Of a stretch of 64,000 nucleotides of DNA, positions 36,621 through 46,416 are shown piece by piece (position 1 is the stretch's first letter; every line of letters begins with the position of its first letter). Origin of the DNA: Carpediemonas membranifera. Taxonomy: Eukaryota > Fornicata. A model generated the notes under the pieces. The model was given only the letters and a program-made list of their open reading frames with translations, did no database searches and was not told where the DNA came from. The stretch is from NCBI GenBank assembly GCA_019828565.1, contig JAHDYR010000012.1:1612001-1676000 (forward strand). Reading direction: 5' to 3'. A program made the translations under genes and the position numbers.

Positions 36621-36890
36621 ATTCCAGCCAACGCGAGGGAGGGCCTGCTCGACAGCACCAAAGAGGAGCTCGCCCATGCCAGGGCCGCCGCTGAGGTTGG
36701 GACGAGAGCACGAGTCAGCCAGATGGCCACGGTCGCCGTACTTGTAGCACCTCGCAGTTCGTGGGGCGACGGCCATGGCGGGGACACCAGGGGCGGGGTG
36801 GGGGCAGACAACTCCCGTGCCGTCTTGAGGATTATGGTCGCGGCGGCATCGATGGACTGTGCCTCCCGCACGTCATCCACCTGACAGGGT
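36600..36890 (-). pseudogene. Retroelement gag zinc-knuckle scrap
   Basis: Two overlapping minus-strand frames give a short helical piece ('EAQSIDAAATIILKTAREL') and, after a frame change, CYKYGDRGHLADSC, a CCHC-type knuckle in which the second Cys is Tyr-Gly-Asp shifted. Nothing else of the element remains. Confidence 0.5.
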
Positions 36891-37456
36891 TGGGCTACTT
36901 GAGTCTATGACTCGAAGTCAGGTATATTCTGGTATGCTTAAGAGTACAGCAGCCGCAGACGGGGCATTTAGCCTTGAATTTGGCATTGTGCGGCCGAGCG
37001 GAGACTATCTTATACCTGTCAAGCTTCAACAGTCTCTTGGACACCGGCCACGTAAACCGAGAATAAATGGAGTTGCGTAAACCGAGAACTTTATTGCTTA
37101 AGGAGACGGACAGTACTGTCGTCCACCATGTAGACAGGGCGGCTACGACGACTCCCAGATAGAGGCAGCTGAGTCACTCAAGCCATTTATTGTCTAGACT
37201 GGGGCAAGATCGACTGCACGAAGATTGCCCTCGGCCTCTAGCTGACGTGTGGTGACGCGCTGGTCGGACAGCATTGCAAGAATCGCCGCAAAGCTGCTGA
37301 GGGGTCAGGGAGTGGGGCCGGAGGGACTGAGTGACCGGTCTGGTCACGATGCTGATCCTGCTGGGATACGTTAGGTAACACGTAAACCAGACCGCGCCCC
37401 GCGCGAACAGACCTGCGCTAATCTGCATATTCCTTGTGGCGCAGAAACGTGAAACA
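36891..37456. other. Intergenic, nothing recognised
   Basis: No frame longer than chance is convincing here. TATATTCTGG near 36920 and an AT-rich stretch near 37,060 are the only notable features. Confidence 0.35.
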
Positions 37457-37834
37457 ATGACGCTTTCGACTGTTGAGCTTTCACAAGCGAGAACTGTGAG
37501 TGAAGTACGCCTTAGTTGCGTACCATGCGACGCGTCCGCCTCAAGCGAAGCTGAGGTCTCCACGTTCTTCGTACCCAAGAAGGACGAGCAAACTGGAGAC
37601 ATAACCAACACTCTGCACGGGCGGAAGCTTGTTGGACGTGAGATGGATGCCCCAGAAGGCTACAAGTGTTTGTTCACCGCACCATGACCATGCTCACACA
37701 GTCTTCGTTCGGCGCGACAACGAAATCATCGCCAAGGCGCAGAAAGTGACTCACTACGGCCACGACAGGCCCGGTATCACCATGTATGAGACCGCCAAGG
37801 ACTTTATTACGCTGTCCCGCATCGCTGCTGAGTA
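37457..37834 (+). CDS. RNASEH2C: Ribonuclease H2 subunit C-like (one frame change)
   Basis: The ATG at 37457 opens a frame with VRLSCVPCDASASSE, a beta strand with FFVPKK, and LHGRKLVGREMDAPEGYKC. This follows the RNase H2C pattern of L-P-C, a strand, then F-R-G-R-x-L-x-G-x-x-x-x-L-P-E-G-Y. After 37680 the frame stops, and a second frame continues with 'HTVFVRRDNEIIAKAQKVTHYGHDRP' to a TAG at 37832. One base fewer in the CC near 37678 joins them. Subunit C is a non-catalytic partner of RNase H2A, which removes ribonucleotides from DNA. At about 125 residues it is within the small size range of the family. An indel error is more likely than decay because similarity runs through both parts. Confidence 0.65.
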
Positions 37835-38299
37835 GGCATGCGCCCTTCATGCCGACGAGTCTGCTGACGGACGCCATGCAGGCGGGGGTCACGGCGCTCA
37901 GGGACGAGGCTACGGTGACGCTGCCGGTGAGCTGCTGGTGACGTCCGGCCTCGAGGATTTCGACGTCATCGCCTGTACCGAAACTACTCCGCCCTCGCGC
38001 AGGAGTGTCTGGCGTACGAGGGTTCATAGCATGTAAATATTGACTATAGACGACAGCCAGGGTCATTGCTGAAAGAAATGAAAGACCGGGGCCGACATTC
38101 GAGAGCCGCATTGGAGAGAGCACTCGCCTGGACCCCAAGCCATATAGCAGCATGTCTCCTATCAGAACACGAATTACATGATTTACACGTAGCTCTCGTA
38201 GCTGGGTTCTGGATGAGCACGCGAGCGGTTCTTCGAGGCGGTGGTGCACTTTTGGCGTAGCGATCGTGTCATTGTCACCTCGAAGTCAAAGAACCGCGA
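37835..38299. other. Intergenic, nothing recognised
   Basis: Short overlapping frames occur on both strands but none shows a domain. The region separates RNase H2C and the CTLH-like gene, both on the plus strand. Confidence 0.35.
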
Positions 38300-39805
38300 A
38301 TGAGAATCAACCGCTCATTCCTATACGTTCTTGCGACAGAAGTAATCGATTCCGAGCCTTCAATAGCGGATACAAAGGACTGCCAGCATGCAGACGTAGT
38401 TTCGAAGATTACGGCCCTTGTGGCGCAGTCACGGTTCATTGAGGCGCAACAAGCGGCTGTAGAGCACGATAGCATGATAGCTCTCAACTCACAGCTCCTA
38501 TACAATGCAGCACGCCTTCAGATGCTACTCAAGGTTGCCAATGGAGACGATGCCGGCGCCCTACAAGACATACGCACAGTCATCCGACCCATCGTCGTCC
38601 AGAACCCCGAGAACGCGGAGGACTACAAGGAGTTACTTCGTCTCACAGTCTTCCCCCGCTTAGAGGACGCAGACTCCCCCGTTAAGGCCGCGCTGAACGA
38701 CACCGGCCGTGAGATGTTCCTCAACACTCTCCGCAACGCTATATCAGCAGACACAGGCGAGGACGACGACCTGCCGCAGTTATACATTATCATCATCTTC
38801 CTCTCTCTCGTGCTGCTCAACGCCGCGCCCAGTCTCGACGGGAATTCACTCGAATCACTGCTCGGCCAACATTTGAACACGCTGATCAGGGTACTGCCAC
38901 CAGAGGCCCTCAGTGTGCGCATACGGAACCGTTTTGCGGACGAGGAAGTGCTGCAAGATGACACCGAGCCGCAGGACACGCGGTTCTTCTCCGAACTTCT
39001 CCACTGTACCACTGACGCCGCCAATTATGTACTGCAGCGATTCGACGTCGTTGAGGACGCTGTAATGGCGGCCATGTCCTGCATAGAGGTCGATTGCGTC
39101 CGGCTCGCACCCATGATCCACGACTTTGTCGATGACTACGCCGCCACTACCTCGGGCGTCGTCGTAAGGGCTGGGGAAGACCCTGCAGGATGGGATTTCG
39201 CCGCGATCAAGCTGCTGCCCCTGGGCGAGCTGGCGTTCACCCAGGTCTGCGTGCTAGAGGCGCTGACGATGGCGTCCAAGGGCGATATTCCGGCAGCAGT
39301 GAGGCTTGCCAGGACCATCAACTTCCGGAACGAGGATATCCGGCACCAGCTTGTCACTACTCTCGTCATGGGGTCGGATAGTGACGTCAAGTCCGCCGCA
39401 GACGCCTTTTTCTTCAGAAACCACGAGCTCATGAACGTAGACGCCGTGTCGCAGGCGATCATGAACTGCCAGACCCAGCGCAGCCACGAGTTCGGCGACA
39501 CCGAGCTCGAGGAGGCCCTACTCATGCTGTACGACATATGTGCCAGCCCCATACAGACGAACGATGTCCTCAGTGGCATAGCTGACGACATTGGCCTGCA
39601 TAACCTGATCGTGGGTGACTTTACCGACTTTGACTCTGCCCTGGGATCCGAGGACATGGAGGAGGACTCAGAGGCGGAGTCGCCCATCGAGGAGTACATA
39701 GGGATGCTCCAGAGCGTGCTGTCTGTGTCAAGAGAGCGGGCGCTGGAGCTGCTGAGGGAGTATGGGGACGTGGAGCTTGCTATCAACGGGTTCTTCGGCG
39801 ATTGA
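38300..39805 (+). CDS. CTLH/CRA-like helical protein with C-terminal UBA
   Basis: 501 residues from ATG 38300. Residues about 30-120 ('VVSKITALVAQSRFIEAQQAAVEHD...LLYNAARLQMLLKVANGDDAGALQDIR') follow the helical pattern of CTLH/CRA domains, as in Gid8, RanBPM and other GID/CTLH ubiquitin ligase subunits. The middle is all-helical. Residues about 455-500 form a UBA-like three-helix domain (MLQSVLSVSRERALELLREYGDVELAIN) after an acidic linker. The combination suggests a ubiquitin-related scaffold; the CTLH assignment is tentative and the UBA more secure. There are no membrane segments or introns. Confidence 0.5.
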   Translation: MRINRSFLYVLATEVIDSEPSIADTKDCQHADVVSKITALVAQSRFIEAQQAAVEHDSMIALNSQLLYNAARLQMLLKVANGDDAGALQDIRTVIRPIVVQNPENAEDYKELLRLTVFPRLEDADSPVKAALNDTGREMFLNTLRNAISADTGEDDDLPQLYIIIIFLSLVLLNAAPSLDGNSLESLLGQHLNTLIRVLPPEALSVRIRNRFADEEVLQDDTEPQDTRFFSELLHCTTDAANYVLQRFDVVEDAVMAAMSCIEVDCVRLAPMIHDFVDDYAATTSGVVVRAGEDPAGWDFAAIKLLPLGELAFTQVCVLEALTMASKGDIPAAVRLARTINFRNEDIRHQLVTTLVMGSDSDVKSAADAFFFRNHELMNVDAVSQAIMNCQTQRSHEFGDTELEEALLMLYDICASPIQTNDVLSGIADDIGLHNLIVGDFTDFDSALGSEDMEEDSEAESPIEEYIGMLQSVLSVSRERALELLREYGDVELAINGFFGD

Positions 39806-40207
39806 GTGTGAATGACGCAGTCAAAATATTATTTTCGCAAATGGGTTATAAATAGTGGGAACAGGTTGCTCTGGTTGAGACGACATGCTTGATGAAGGGG
39901 CCCGTGGCCCAGGATCTCATGTCCTGCCGGTTGGCATAATTTGTATTGTCAGCCGACTCCGGCAAAAACGTGGGGATGTTGGTCGCCCCGTGGCGGCGAA
40001 AAATGACATCCTGTCGTGCGGTCCGGAAGTCGAAATGAGGGAGATTTTTCATCCTGTTATGTCTGTTACATGCCTTGTGATAGCAGATGTGCTCTTTACA
40101 GGATCAGGATCTCGTATCCCGGTTCAAGGAGACGGCTTGACCGGCCGGGACTGGGCAATCAGATGCGCCATTTGATTGGGCCCTCACCTTGGAGCTGACA
40201 ACGAGTG
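39806..40207. other. Intergenic, nothing recognised
   Basis: AT-rich immediately after the stop codon (AAAATATTATTTTCGCAAATGGG), which may hold the 3' processing signal. Two short plus-strand frames at 39885-40198 show no domain. Confidence 0.35.
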
Positions 40208-40744
40208 ATGCCAAACTGCACGGATTTCTCACCGAGCGAGGATGTCGTCACTCAATGGAATGATACCAACACAGATATCCAGAGCCTTGTGTATAACACA
40301 CTCGCAGACCCGTCCATCTGGCAATTCGAGGAGCTTATTCACACAGCGGTTGGCCAGATGATCGCAACGGACTCCCAATACGCTACATACAACAAATACA
40401 TGCACGCAATGATGTTCAAACCATATTCGGGGACACATTCAGAGTGGGATAACGTGCTGATGACGAAGCATCGCAGGATATGCATCATCCGCGCCATAGA
40501 GTCCCTCAACGGCATCGCTGTCAAGTTCCCAGACATCCTTGAAGTCTCTGGCGTCGGTCTCACCGCCGCTGCTCTCGAGAGGGAGCTGATGGACCTCATC
40601 ATGGGCGGGCTCGTCAGCGGCGCCATCGACTCGGAGTCTCAGGCTGTCGAGGTCAGTGGGTACATCGATCTGGACGTCAGCGAGGAGAGGCGGGCTGCAG
40701 CAGACGCCCTGCTGGCCAAGTGGCTGGGCCGCATCTCGGGCTGA
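40208..40744 (+). CDS. CSN7: COP9 signalosome subunit 7-like PCI protein
   Basis: 178 residues from ATG 40208; an in-frame GTG three bases earlier is not used as start. The helical first half ends in 'TKHRRICIIRAIESLNGIAVKFPDI', the position of the CSN7/eIF3m 'KLR-LTIVSLA' block. The second half is a winged-helix-like PCI end: ALERELMDLIMGGLVSGAIDSES, matching the family's 'LEDLII-A-Y-x-x-I-x-GKLDQ' pattern, then a beta strand and a terminal helix. CSN7 is a scaffold of the COP9 signalosome, which removes Nedd8 from cullins. At 178 aa it is shorter than most CSN7 proteins (over 200). eIF3m or another PCI subunit is the alternative. Confidence 0.55.
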   Translation: MPNCTDFSPSEDVVTQWNDTNTDIQSLVYNTLADPSIWQFEELIHTAVGQMIATDSQYATYNKYMHAMMFKPYSGTHSEWDNVLMTKHRRICIIRAIESLNGIAVKFPDILEVSGVGLTAAALERELMDLIMGGLVSGAIDSESQAVEVSGYIDLDVSEERRAAADALLAKWLGRISG

Positions 40745-40837
40745 GGGGCGGCATTGTTGATAAACGTGCTTATGGGCCTGGGGCTACTGCCCTGAGCTGG
40801 CTGGGGTCAGACTCGGTCCGACTCCGAATCCACGGCT

Positions 40838-42133
40838 ATGACGAACGAGTATATCCGCCCTTCGTCGCCGATAGGGTACGGAAAGGATCACACTGAACTA
40901 GACGACAGCACATATGAGCGATTGAAAGCAAAGTGGGCCGCCAAGCTTGCAACTTCGCCCGGAACGCCACACCCCGTATCTCCTGAGCGGACGCCGAGCA
41001 CATCGCCGTCGGCACGCCGCAATCTAGGCTTCAACGACGTATCCTTTACCTCTCCTGCACGCTCTCTCTCCGAAGCCTCTTCGCCCGCCCGCACCGCCTC
41101 CTCCAAGCCCAAGAGCCCCATTCTACAGGCGGCAACCCGTACCATGGACCGCATGGACATGGCGCCGGCGCCCCGACTCCCGCAGACGGCGATGACGACG
41201 CCCCCAGACATAGTCGGCCCTGGGTTCCACGAGGCCATGGAGGGAATCATGGCCCGACTCAGCAGCCTCGAGCTCAGGACCGCACAGGTCGGGCGGGAGG
41301 TGCACAAGCCGGAGTACAAGCAGGAGTATAGCCGGCCAGAGAGCTCAGTGCCCCTCCGGCCGGCCCCAGTCTCCCGGCCGGCCCCCCAGCCCGCCGTGTT
41401 CGTCTCCCGGCAGCACCTGTTCTTCGGCTGCGGTACGCAGCCGGTCATCAAGCGGCTCCGACTCCGCAACTCAGACCCGGCCCAGGGCGTGTCGGTGAGC
41501 CTCACCGTCGACCGGCGGACCCACTCTGCGACTGCCTCGTTCCCGCCGTTCACCGTGACATCCGGCCGCGCCATTCACCTCGGGCCACTCGAGACGGCGA
41601 CGGTGGAAGTCACGTGGCGCCCCCCGGCCCCTGTGAGGTCGGGCCGGCTGGAGGACTTCTTCTGCCACGCCAAGCTCGTCATTGACGCGGCAGGGGCGGC
41701 ATACCAGGTGCCCCTGCTCGCCGTCCCCGGCCAGCCCCAGGTCGTCGTGGGCCGCACCGCCGTGTTCAGCGGGGACAGCCAGCTGTACGGGTCGGTCGAG
41801 CTCGAGAACAAGGGCACCGCGCCGGCCTTCCTGCAGTTCGAGCACGGGGCGGTACCAGAGTCGCCTGTGGTCATGCCAGGGGCGACAGTTATGTGTAAGG
41901 TCCGGGGGACAGCCGGGCAGGATCGGATCTTCGAGTATAGATACGAAACCGGGTCCGAGCCTCTCCGTGTTCTTGCCGCACAGGCCGGGGTCAACGATTG
42001 CCCCGCGCTGTCCCGGCAGGAACCCCCGGCCATGCTCAGTCGAGTGGCGCTGACGGCCGAGGAGGTCGAGCCGTTCTTCAGGGCGGGGCTGAGTGCGGTG
42101 GTGGGGCATGCACTGATCGCCAAGGGTAAGTAG
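40838..42133 (+). CDS. SPD-2/CEP192-like ASH-domain protein
   Basis: 431 residues. The first 190 are Ser/Pro/Arg-rich and disordered (SPARTASSKPKSP, 'SPERTPSTSPSARR'), typical of phospho-regulated centrosome proteins. From about residue 200 two Ig-like beta-sandwich domains follow: 'LFFGCGTQPVIKRLRLRNSDPAQGVSVSL' with 'TVTSGRAIHLGPLETATVEVTWRP', then 'RTAVFSGDSQLYGSVELENKGTAPAFLQF'. This F-G-x-x-x-x-x-x-x-x-x-R-N pattern is that of ASH (ASPM-SPD2-Hydin) domains. A basal-body or centrosome scaffold is therefore likely and agrees with IFT46 nearby. Hydin-like or MSP-domain proteins are alternatives. Confidence 0.5.
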   Translation: MTNEYIRPSSPIGYGKDHTELDDSTYERLKAKWAAKLATSPGTPHPVSPERTPSTSPSARRNLGFNDVSFTSPARSLSEASSPARTASSKPKSPILQAATRTMDRMDMAPAPRLPQTAMTTPPDIVGPGFHEAMEGIMARLSSLELRTAQVGREVHKPEYKQEYSRPESSVPLRPAPVSRPAPQPAVFVSRQHLFFGCGTQPVIKRLRLRNSDPAQGVSVSLTVDRRTHSATASFPPFTVTSGRAIHLGPLETATVEVTWRPPAPVRSGRLEDFFCHAKLVIDAAGAAYQVPLLAVPGQPQVVVGRTAVFSGDSQLYGSVELENKGTAPAFLQFEHGAVPESPVVMPGATVMCKVRGTAGQDRIFEYRYETGSEPLRVLAAQAGVNDCPALSRQEPPAMLSRVALTAEEVEPFFRAGLSAVVGHALIAKGK

Positions 42134-42261
42134 GGTAGAGTAAACAAGGTTTGGTTGAAAGGTTAGGTTTTGAGACGGCTATGGGCCGCGGGGCGGTCGC
42201 CAGTGTGCTGGCGAGAGTACGGTCCTGACATAGTCTGCGAGCGGGATTCCGTGCCGGGCCG
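42134..42261. terminator. 3' flank of SPD-2-like gene
   Basis: There is no hairpin. A purine-rich AT stretch (GAGTAAACAAGG) directly follows the TAG; no more can be said. Confidence 0.15.
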
Positions 42262-42570
42262 TCATGCTACAGGTCTGCCTCTTTGGGGCTGCGGCCCTAT
42301 GACGCCCGTGCCGAGGGTGGGGAGGTCGCGCCGGCCGAGGATGTGACCCCCTAAGCTGCTGATGACGATGGGCTGTGCCATCTTCGTCACGATTTGCCTC
42401 GGTTTCAGAGACGAGAAGCGCACAGTCGGCCCCGGAGTCTGGGCGATGGTCCTGGTCATGCCCGCTATGGTGATCTCGGCCGGGTCCGTCCACTCACACA
42501 TCAACGGCGGGGCTGGAGGGAGGGGGGGAATAAGCAGAGGATTTATGTCTACAGACACCTCCATGCTCAC
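42262..42570 (-). pseudogene. Retroelement aspartic protease scrap
   Basis: One frame reads a leader and beta strand (AEITIAGMTRTIAQ) and ends with ISSLGGHILGR. Between them the canonical active site DSGADCALLVSE appears in a second frame (near 42440). Two frame changes within 120 bp mean no functional enzyme is made. No knuckle or RT is found next to it. Confidence 0.6.
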
Positions 42571-43391
42571 TGGGGTGACCCATCGGGCAGCTCATCAAAT
42601 GATGGGCCCTGTTGTTTGAAAATTAGCCGGTGTATTCGAACAAAGCACGTGACACTAGCAGCTTTGAGCGAGGGAGGAGACAAGGCGAGCTCATCCATGC
42701 ATCGATGATGATGACAGAGTGGGTCGGCATCGAATGATGGTCGGTTGACCGGATCAATGGATGAGATTGAAAACTATTGTCATGTTTGTTTGAGTTGCTG
42801 CTCTGACTGACGAGCCAGGCAGCTGAATGGCCGGCGGCTCGGATACATTCGAGAGAGGGCCAGCCGTTGCGGGTGCTGACTCTTCACCCGGCCGACCCAC
42901 TCCGCGACCCACCTTTCCATGGGAGCGGCACATACTCCTTGATGGCAAACAACATGTGTCTCCAGACCCTCCGGACAGGCATGGTCCGCCCAAACCACCC
43001 CCAAATGGAGCTAATGGGTGTATCCCTTGTGCTTTTGAGGGCTTCGCCGCTGCTGATGATGTGGCTAATGATGTGGCAACCGAGTTGTAGCGTTATTACT
43101 CGACCCAGCCGTCCTTGGGTGGATCCTTCATGACGCGTATTAGCTAATGTAGCGTTACTCGAGTATATAATGTCGGACTGTCGGACTGTGCCTCGCGCAG
43201 ATCGTCCTCGACGCGACGTCGCAGCTCTGCGTCGCCGATGGTGTACGAACACCCTGCCAAAAGGTCCTAAGGGCTCCCTCGACGCAAGCTGGTAGGGGTC
43301 GGCCCCTAACCCGGACTTCTGACATATGGGGCGCTGTTTGACCATCCTTGACACATATCAGAGGGGTGCATTTTATGGTCATGCACGAGTA
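42571..43391. other. Intergenic, nothing recognised
   Basis: Frames of 70-150 codons occur on both strands without any domain. The longest (43155-44285, minus) is a shadow of the RabGGTase gene. CTCGAGTATATAATG at 43157-43171 contains a TATA-like sequence about 220 bp upstream of the RabGGTase start. Confidence 0.35.
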
Positions 43392-44252
43392 ATGGGTCAC
43401 GGAAAGGAGAAGCGTGGGCCTCTCACCGATGAGGAGCAGCAAAAGAAGACTGAGGTGAAAGAAAAGTGGAATGCCTGGTTTCAGGAGGCAAAGGGGCTGA
43501 TGGTTAACGCAGAACGGACGCCAGAGGAGACAGCTGGGCTCAAGACGGTTTTGACGAAGCTTCTTACCGTGAACCCCGCGTGTTACTACATATGGAACGC
43601 CCGCAAATCCCTCATTGAGACCGAGCTCGCTTCCCTCTCCCCCGAAGAGGCGAGGAAGGTACTGACCTCCGAGCTCCACTTCAACACGGCCTCCCTTCTC
43701 AAGAGCACCGACAACAGCAAGATCTACTCCAGCTGGTACTACAGACGCTGGCTCCTCTCCCAGCTTGGCCAGGAAGCATGGCTGGCGGAGCCCGCCGTGT
43801 GGATGAAGCAACTCGCCGAGCGGGACACCCGGAACTTCCACGTGTGGGATCACATGCTCACTGTCAGGGCCCACGGAGCCCTCAGCGAAGACAGCTGGCG
43901 GGAGTACGCGATGAACGGCGAGGCGTCCAACTACAGCCTGTGGCACCAGCGGGCCGGGCTCGTGCGGGGCATCCTGGACAGCGGGGACGACGTCACAAGT
44001 ACTATCCTGCGGGAATTCGAGGAGGTGATGATGGCCAACGCCCAGGACCCGACCGGGACGTCCTACTGGCACTACTTCGTGTGGCTCTGCTCTGTAGTCG
44101 CCAAGCAGGAGACCATCGAGCCTTTTGCCGAGAGCATCGAAACAATCGTTGCTCTCGCTGCCGATGACCCCACGACGGCGCTGCCCCGCGACGGCCGGCG
44201 GTGTCTCGAGCGGGGGCTGGGGCTGGTCGGCAGGGGCGAGCTCCTCGCCTGA
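43392..44252 (+). CDS. RABGGTA: Rab geranylgeranyltransferase subunit alpha
   Basis: 286 residues from ATG 43392 (MGHGKEKR, matching the family start M-H-G-R-x-K); the frame is open upstream to 43326 without similarity. It has five recognisable prenyltransferase alpha repeats with the hallmark P-x-x-Y-x-x-W-N-x-R/R-R-x-L pattern: 'NPACYYIWNARKSL', 'YSSWYYRRWLL', 'RNFHVWDHML', 'YSLWHQRAGLV' and 'SYWHYFVWLC'. It forms the catalytic heterodimer with RabGGTase beta and, with REP, attaches geranylgeranyl groups to Rab GTPases. It is shorter than animal proteins because it lacks the extra Ig-like and LRR domains, as in yeast Bet4. A farnesyltransferase alpha is the less likely alternative. Confidence 0.85.
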   Translation: MGHGKEKRGPLTDEEQQKKTEVKEKWNAWFQEAKGLMVNAERTPEETAGLKTVLTKLLTVNPACYYIWNARKSLIETELASLSPEEARKVLTSELHFNTASLLKSTDNSKIYSSWYYRRWLLSQLGQEAWLAEPAVWMKQLAERDTRNFHVWDHMLTVRAHGALSEDSWREYAMNGEASNYSLWHQRAGLVRGILDSGDDVTSTILREFEEVMMANAQDPTGTSYWHYFVWLCSVVAKQETIEPFAESIETIVALAADDPTTALPRDGRRCLERGLGLVGRGELLA

Positions 44253-44715
44253 TGAAGCGTGTCCGGTACTCAATGATGACTGCATTTTATGGTAAATGGC
44301 GCGTCCTTGCAGTCAGCCAGCTGAGCCAGTTGATGAGCACCCGTTCAAATCGCCCTTTGCTCGACAGCCCTTGGCCACGCCCGCGTGGCCTGGGGTGTTC
44401 CTATCAGGGCCGCCGTTGATGTCGAGCATTTATATCATGGTGATAGAGTATAGGGCGTTGTTCCAGTCTCAGCTGGCCATCAGCGCCGTGACCATGCCCT
44501 TCAACTGTCGATTAACTGTCGATTAACTGTCGATTAACTGTCGATTAACTGTCGATTAACTGTCGATTTCGGCCGCATTTTTGGTGTGCCGCGCAGGATT
44601 AGAATTGTTGAGTCTAAAGTCTTCACATGAACCCCCAGTAAACATCTCTAAATACCATTTGGCCAGTCTAAAAGTGCACCACAACGTTTTCCAATTGGGC
44701 CCTCCTGGTTGAAGC
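44253..44715. other. Intergenic region with minisatellite
   Basis: No gene is recognised. It holds the tandem repeat at 44503-44568 and the IFT46 5' flank (AGTCTAAAAGTGCACCACAAC), part of which is also duplicated at 36372. Confidence 0.6.
44503..44568 (+). repeat. Tandem repeat, six units of AACTGTCGATT
   Basis: The 11-bp unit is repeated six times perfectly, starting inside the end of a GC-rich stretch and ending at TTTCGGCC, about 150 bp upstream of IFT46. No spacers are present, so it is not a CRISPR array. Confidence 0.95.
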
Positions 44716-45594
44716 ATGGACATCAACGATCAGCCATATGATGAGGCAGAAGACATCGAAAGCGCATCCTCCCACCCATCATTTGATGAAATGGATGATA
44801 ATGAGTTCCCCGAGGACGATCTTGACGGCGATCTCGGCAGCTTCGAGGAATCTCCAACTCTGCACAACTCTAAGCATGGATTAGATGATATGGATGACCA
44901 TATGGACACGGACGAGGGACTTGCTGATGACTATGATGAACGCCAATTGGCCGCGTCCCACAATGCCCCAATTCCAGCCAACGCGAGGGAAATCAGCGAT
45001 CTGTTCTCCTACATCGACGTCTATGTACCTCGTGAGATCGAGATGCCAGTCAAGCTTGAGCCCTTTATCCCAGAGTACATGCCCGCCGTCGGCGACGTCG
45101 ACCCCTTCCTCAAGGTACCTAGACCAGACGGGAAGCTTGATAATGTCGGTCTGTTCTTCTCTGATGAGCCATCGCTGGACCCTAGTGACCCTACTGTCCT
45201 TGAGCTTGAGCTCCGCACATCCCTCGGCGGGTCGTCACAGTCGTCGGCGAAGAGGACGATTGTACCGACCCCAGCTGCAATCCAGAACTGGATTGACAAC
45301 GTTGAGCGGCTGCATAAGGAGCAGCCCGTCGCTCAGGTGTCGTACTCGAAGCCGATGCCCGACATCGACGACCTCATGCAAATATGGCCCGCTGAGTTCG
45401 AGGAGATCCTCAAAACGTCCACTCTCCCCGGCCCCGACATTGAGCTGAGTCTGTCCGAGTATCTAGAGGTGGTAGCGACACTGCTTGATGTTCCATTCGA
45501 GAGGGGACAGGAGAGAGAGGTGCTCCATCTCCTGTTCACTCTGTTCCACGAGGTCAACACGAACGAACATTATGTCGCACAGGGGAACCAGTAG
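44716..45594 (+). CDS. IFT46: Intraflagellar transport protein 46
   Basis: 292 residues. The first 95 are acidic and disordered (Asp/Glu-rich, as in the family). The conserved IFT46 C-terminal domain follows from about residue 96: 'REISDLFSYIDVYVPREIEMP', 'LKPFIPEYMPAVGDVDPFLKVPRPDG'-type sequence (here KLEPFIPEYMPAVGDVDPFL), 'DEPSLDPSDPTVLELELR' and 'MPDIDDLMQIWPAEFEE'. IFT46 is a core subunit of IFT complex B, needed for transport of outer dynein arms in flagella. The gene has no intron. Its presence shows that the host builds a flagellum. A truncated duplicate of its 5' end is at 36372-36620. Confidence 0.95.
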   Translation: MDINDQPYDEAEDIESASSHPSFDEMDDNEFPEDDLDGDLGSFEESPTLHNSKHGLDDMDDHMDTDEGLADDYDERQLAASHNAPIPANAREISDLFSYIDVYVPREIEMPVKLEPFIPEYMPAVGDVDPFLKVPRPDGKLDNVGLFFSDEPSLDPSDPTVLELELRTSLGGSSQSSAKRTIVPTPAAIQNWIDNVERLHKEQPVAQVSYSKPMPDIDDLMQIWPAEFEEILKTSTLPGPDIELSLSEYLEVVATLLDVPFERGQEREVLHLLFTLFHEVNTNEHYVAQGNQ

Positions 45595-46026
45595 GCACTA
45601 TATACATAGCATGTAAAGCATCACTGAGACACAAGTGAGGCGGGTGAGGGTTTCTCGAGTCCAAGCGTCAGCCACCCGCTTGGAGGGTGAGGTGAGCTTC
45701 CCACATCATCCGTATCATGCTGGCACACAGCTCGCAGGCTCCGGGCTGACCGATACCCAGCTGGTCGGCACCATGCTGGTCTCCTGGGGGCCGGACAGGT
45801 GCAGCGCGTCGTCTGCGTCCCTCGCCCCCATCCTGGCCGACATATAATTCCAGCCGGAGCCATGCCGCCCCGACGCCTCGACAAATGGATTGTGACGCTG
45901 TACAGGAAACCATCAGCATCGTTCGTGTTAAGGATTTCCTGGATAAATGCTGATGCTTCCGTGCTGGAAGCGCGTTCCAGCCTTCGTTTGCTGATGTCGT
46001 TGTTCAGTTTCTCCAACCCGCGTGAC
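45595..46026. other. Intergenic, nothing recognised
   Basis: Overlapping short frames on both strands carry no domain. The stretch lies between two convergent genes (IFT46 plus strand, 120-aa gene minus strand) and probably holds both 3' ends. Confidence 0.35.
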
Positions 46027-46389
46027 TCACACAACCGACAGGCCGGTCTGCTTCCCTTGTCTCTTGGGGTGCGTCTTCCCGGGATCGTTGGCATGAGCGG
46101 TCGGGGTTGCAGAGCCGTCAGCGTGAGGCTTCACAGGCGGGCGGGCACCGGAGTCATCGGTGCTGGCCTCGATGTTTGCGGCAGGTTTCTCAAACTCTCG
46201 TATCTCATCACGGGCGGTGCGGAGTCTCTCGATCAGCTCAGTCGCCTTGCGTATCACCTCGGCGAGACACAGGTGACCGTCAAAGTACGTCGTGGCGCTC
46301 TCGCCGAACATGCGAGCAAGCGAATGGGGTAGTGCGTTCATGTGAGTGATGATCACCTTGATTGCGGCCGCCTTGGTGTCATCAGTCAT
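46027..46389 (-). CDS. Unrecognised small protein (120 aa)
   Basis: The first 70 residues form a helical, Leu/Ile-rich region ('KVIITHMNALPHSLARMFGE', 'CLAEVIRKATELIERLRTARDEIREFE'). The rest is Pro/Ala/Thr/Lys-rich and disordered. The short coiled-coil plus disordered tail resembles small subunits of multi-protein complexes (Mediator, BLOC or kinetochore type), but there is no specific motif. The start is ATG 46389, 28 nt after the end of the neighbouring minus-strand frame. Confidence 0.45.
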   Translation of the reverse strand: MTDDTKAAAIKVIITHMNALPHSLARMFGESATTYFDGHLCLAEVIRKATELIERLRTARDEIREFEKPAANIEASTDDSGARPPVKPHADGSATPTAHANDPGKTHPKRQGKQTGLSVV

Positions 46390-46416
46390 AGTTCAAGTTC
46401 AAGTTGTTTACCTCTA

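Noticed and set aside
38855-39786. Minus-strand frames opposite the CTLH/UBA gene
   Set aside because: They are Ser-rich shadow translations of GC-biased codons in the plus-strand gene.
42884-43354. 156-codon minus-strand frame between SPD-2-like and RabGGTase genes
   Set aside because: Arg/Ser-rich composition without domain; likely chance in GC-rich DNA.
43155-44285. 376-codon minus-strand frame opposite the RabGGTase gene
   Set aside because: Its sequence is low in protein-like features and mirrors the codons of the well-supported plus-strand gene.
44503-44568. CRISPR-like array
   Set aside because: The 11-bp units are contiguous without spacers, and the DNA is eukaryotic.
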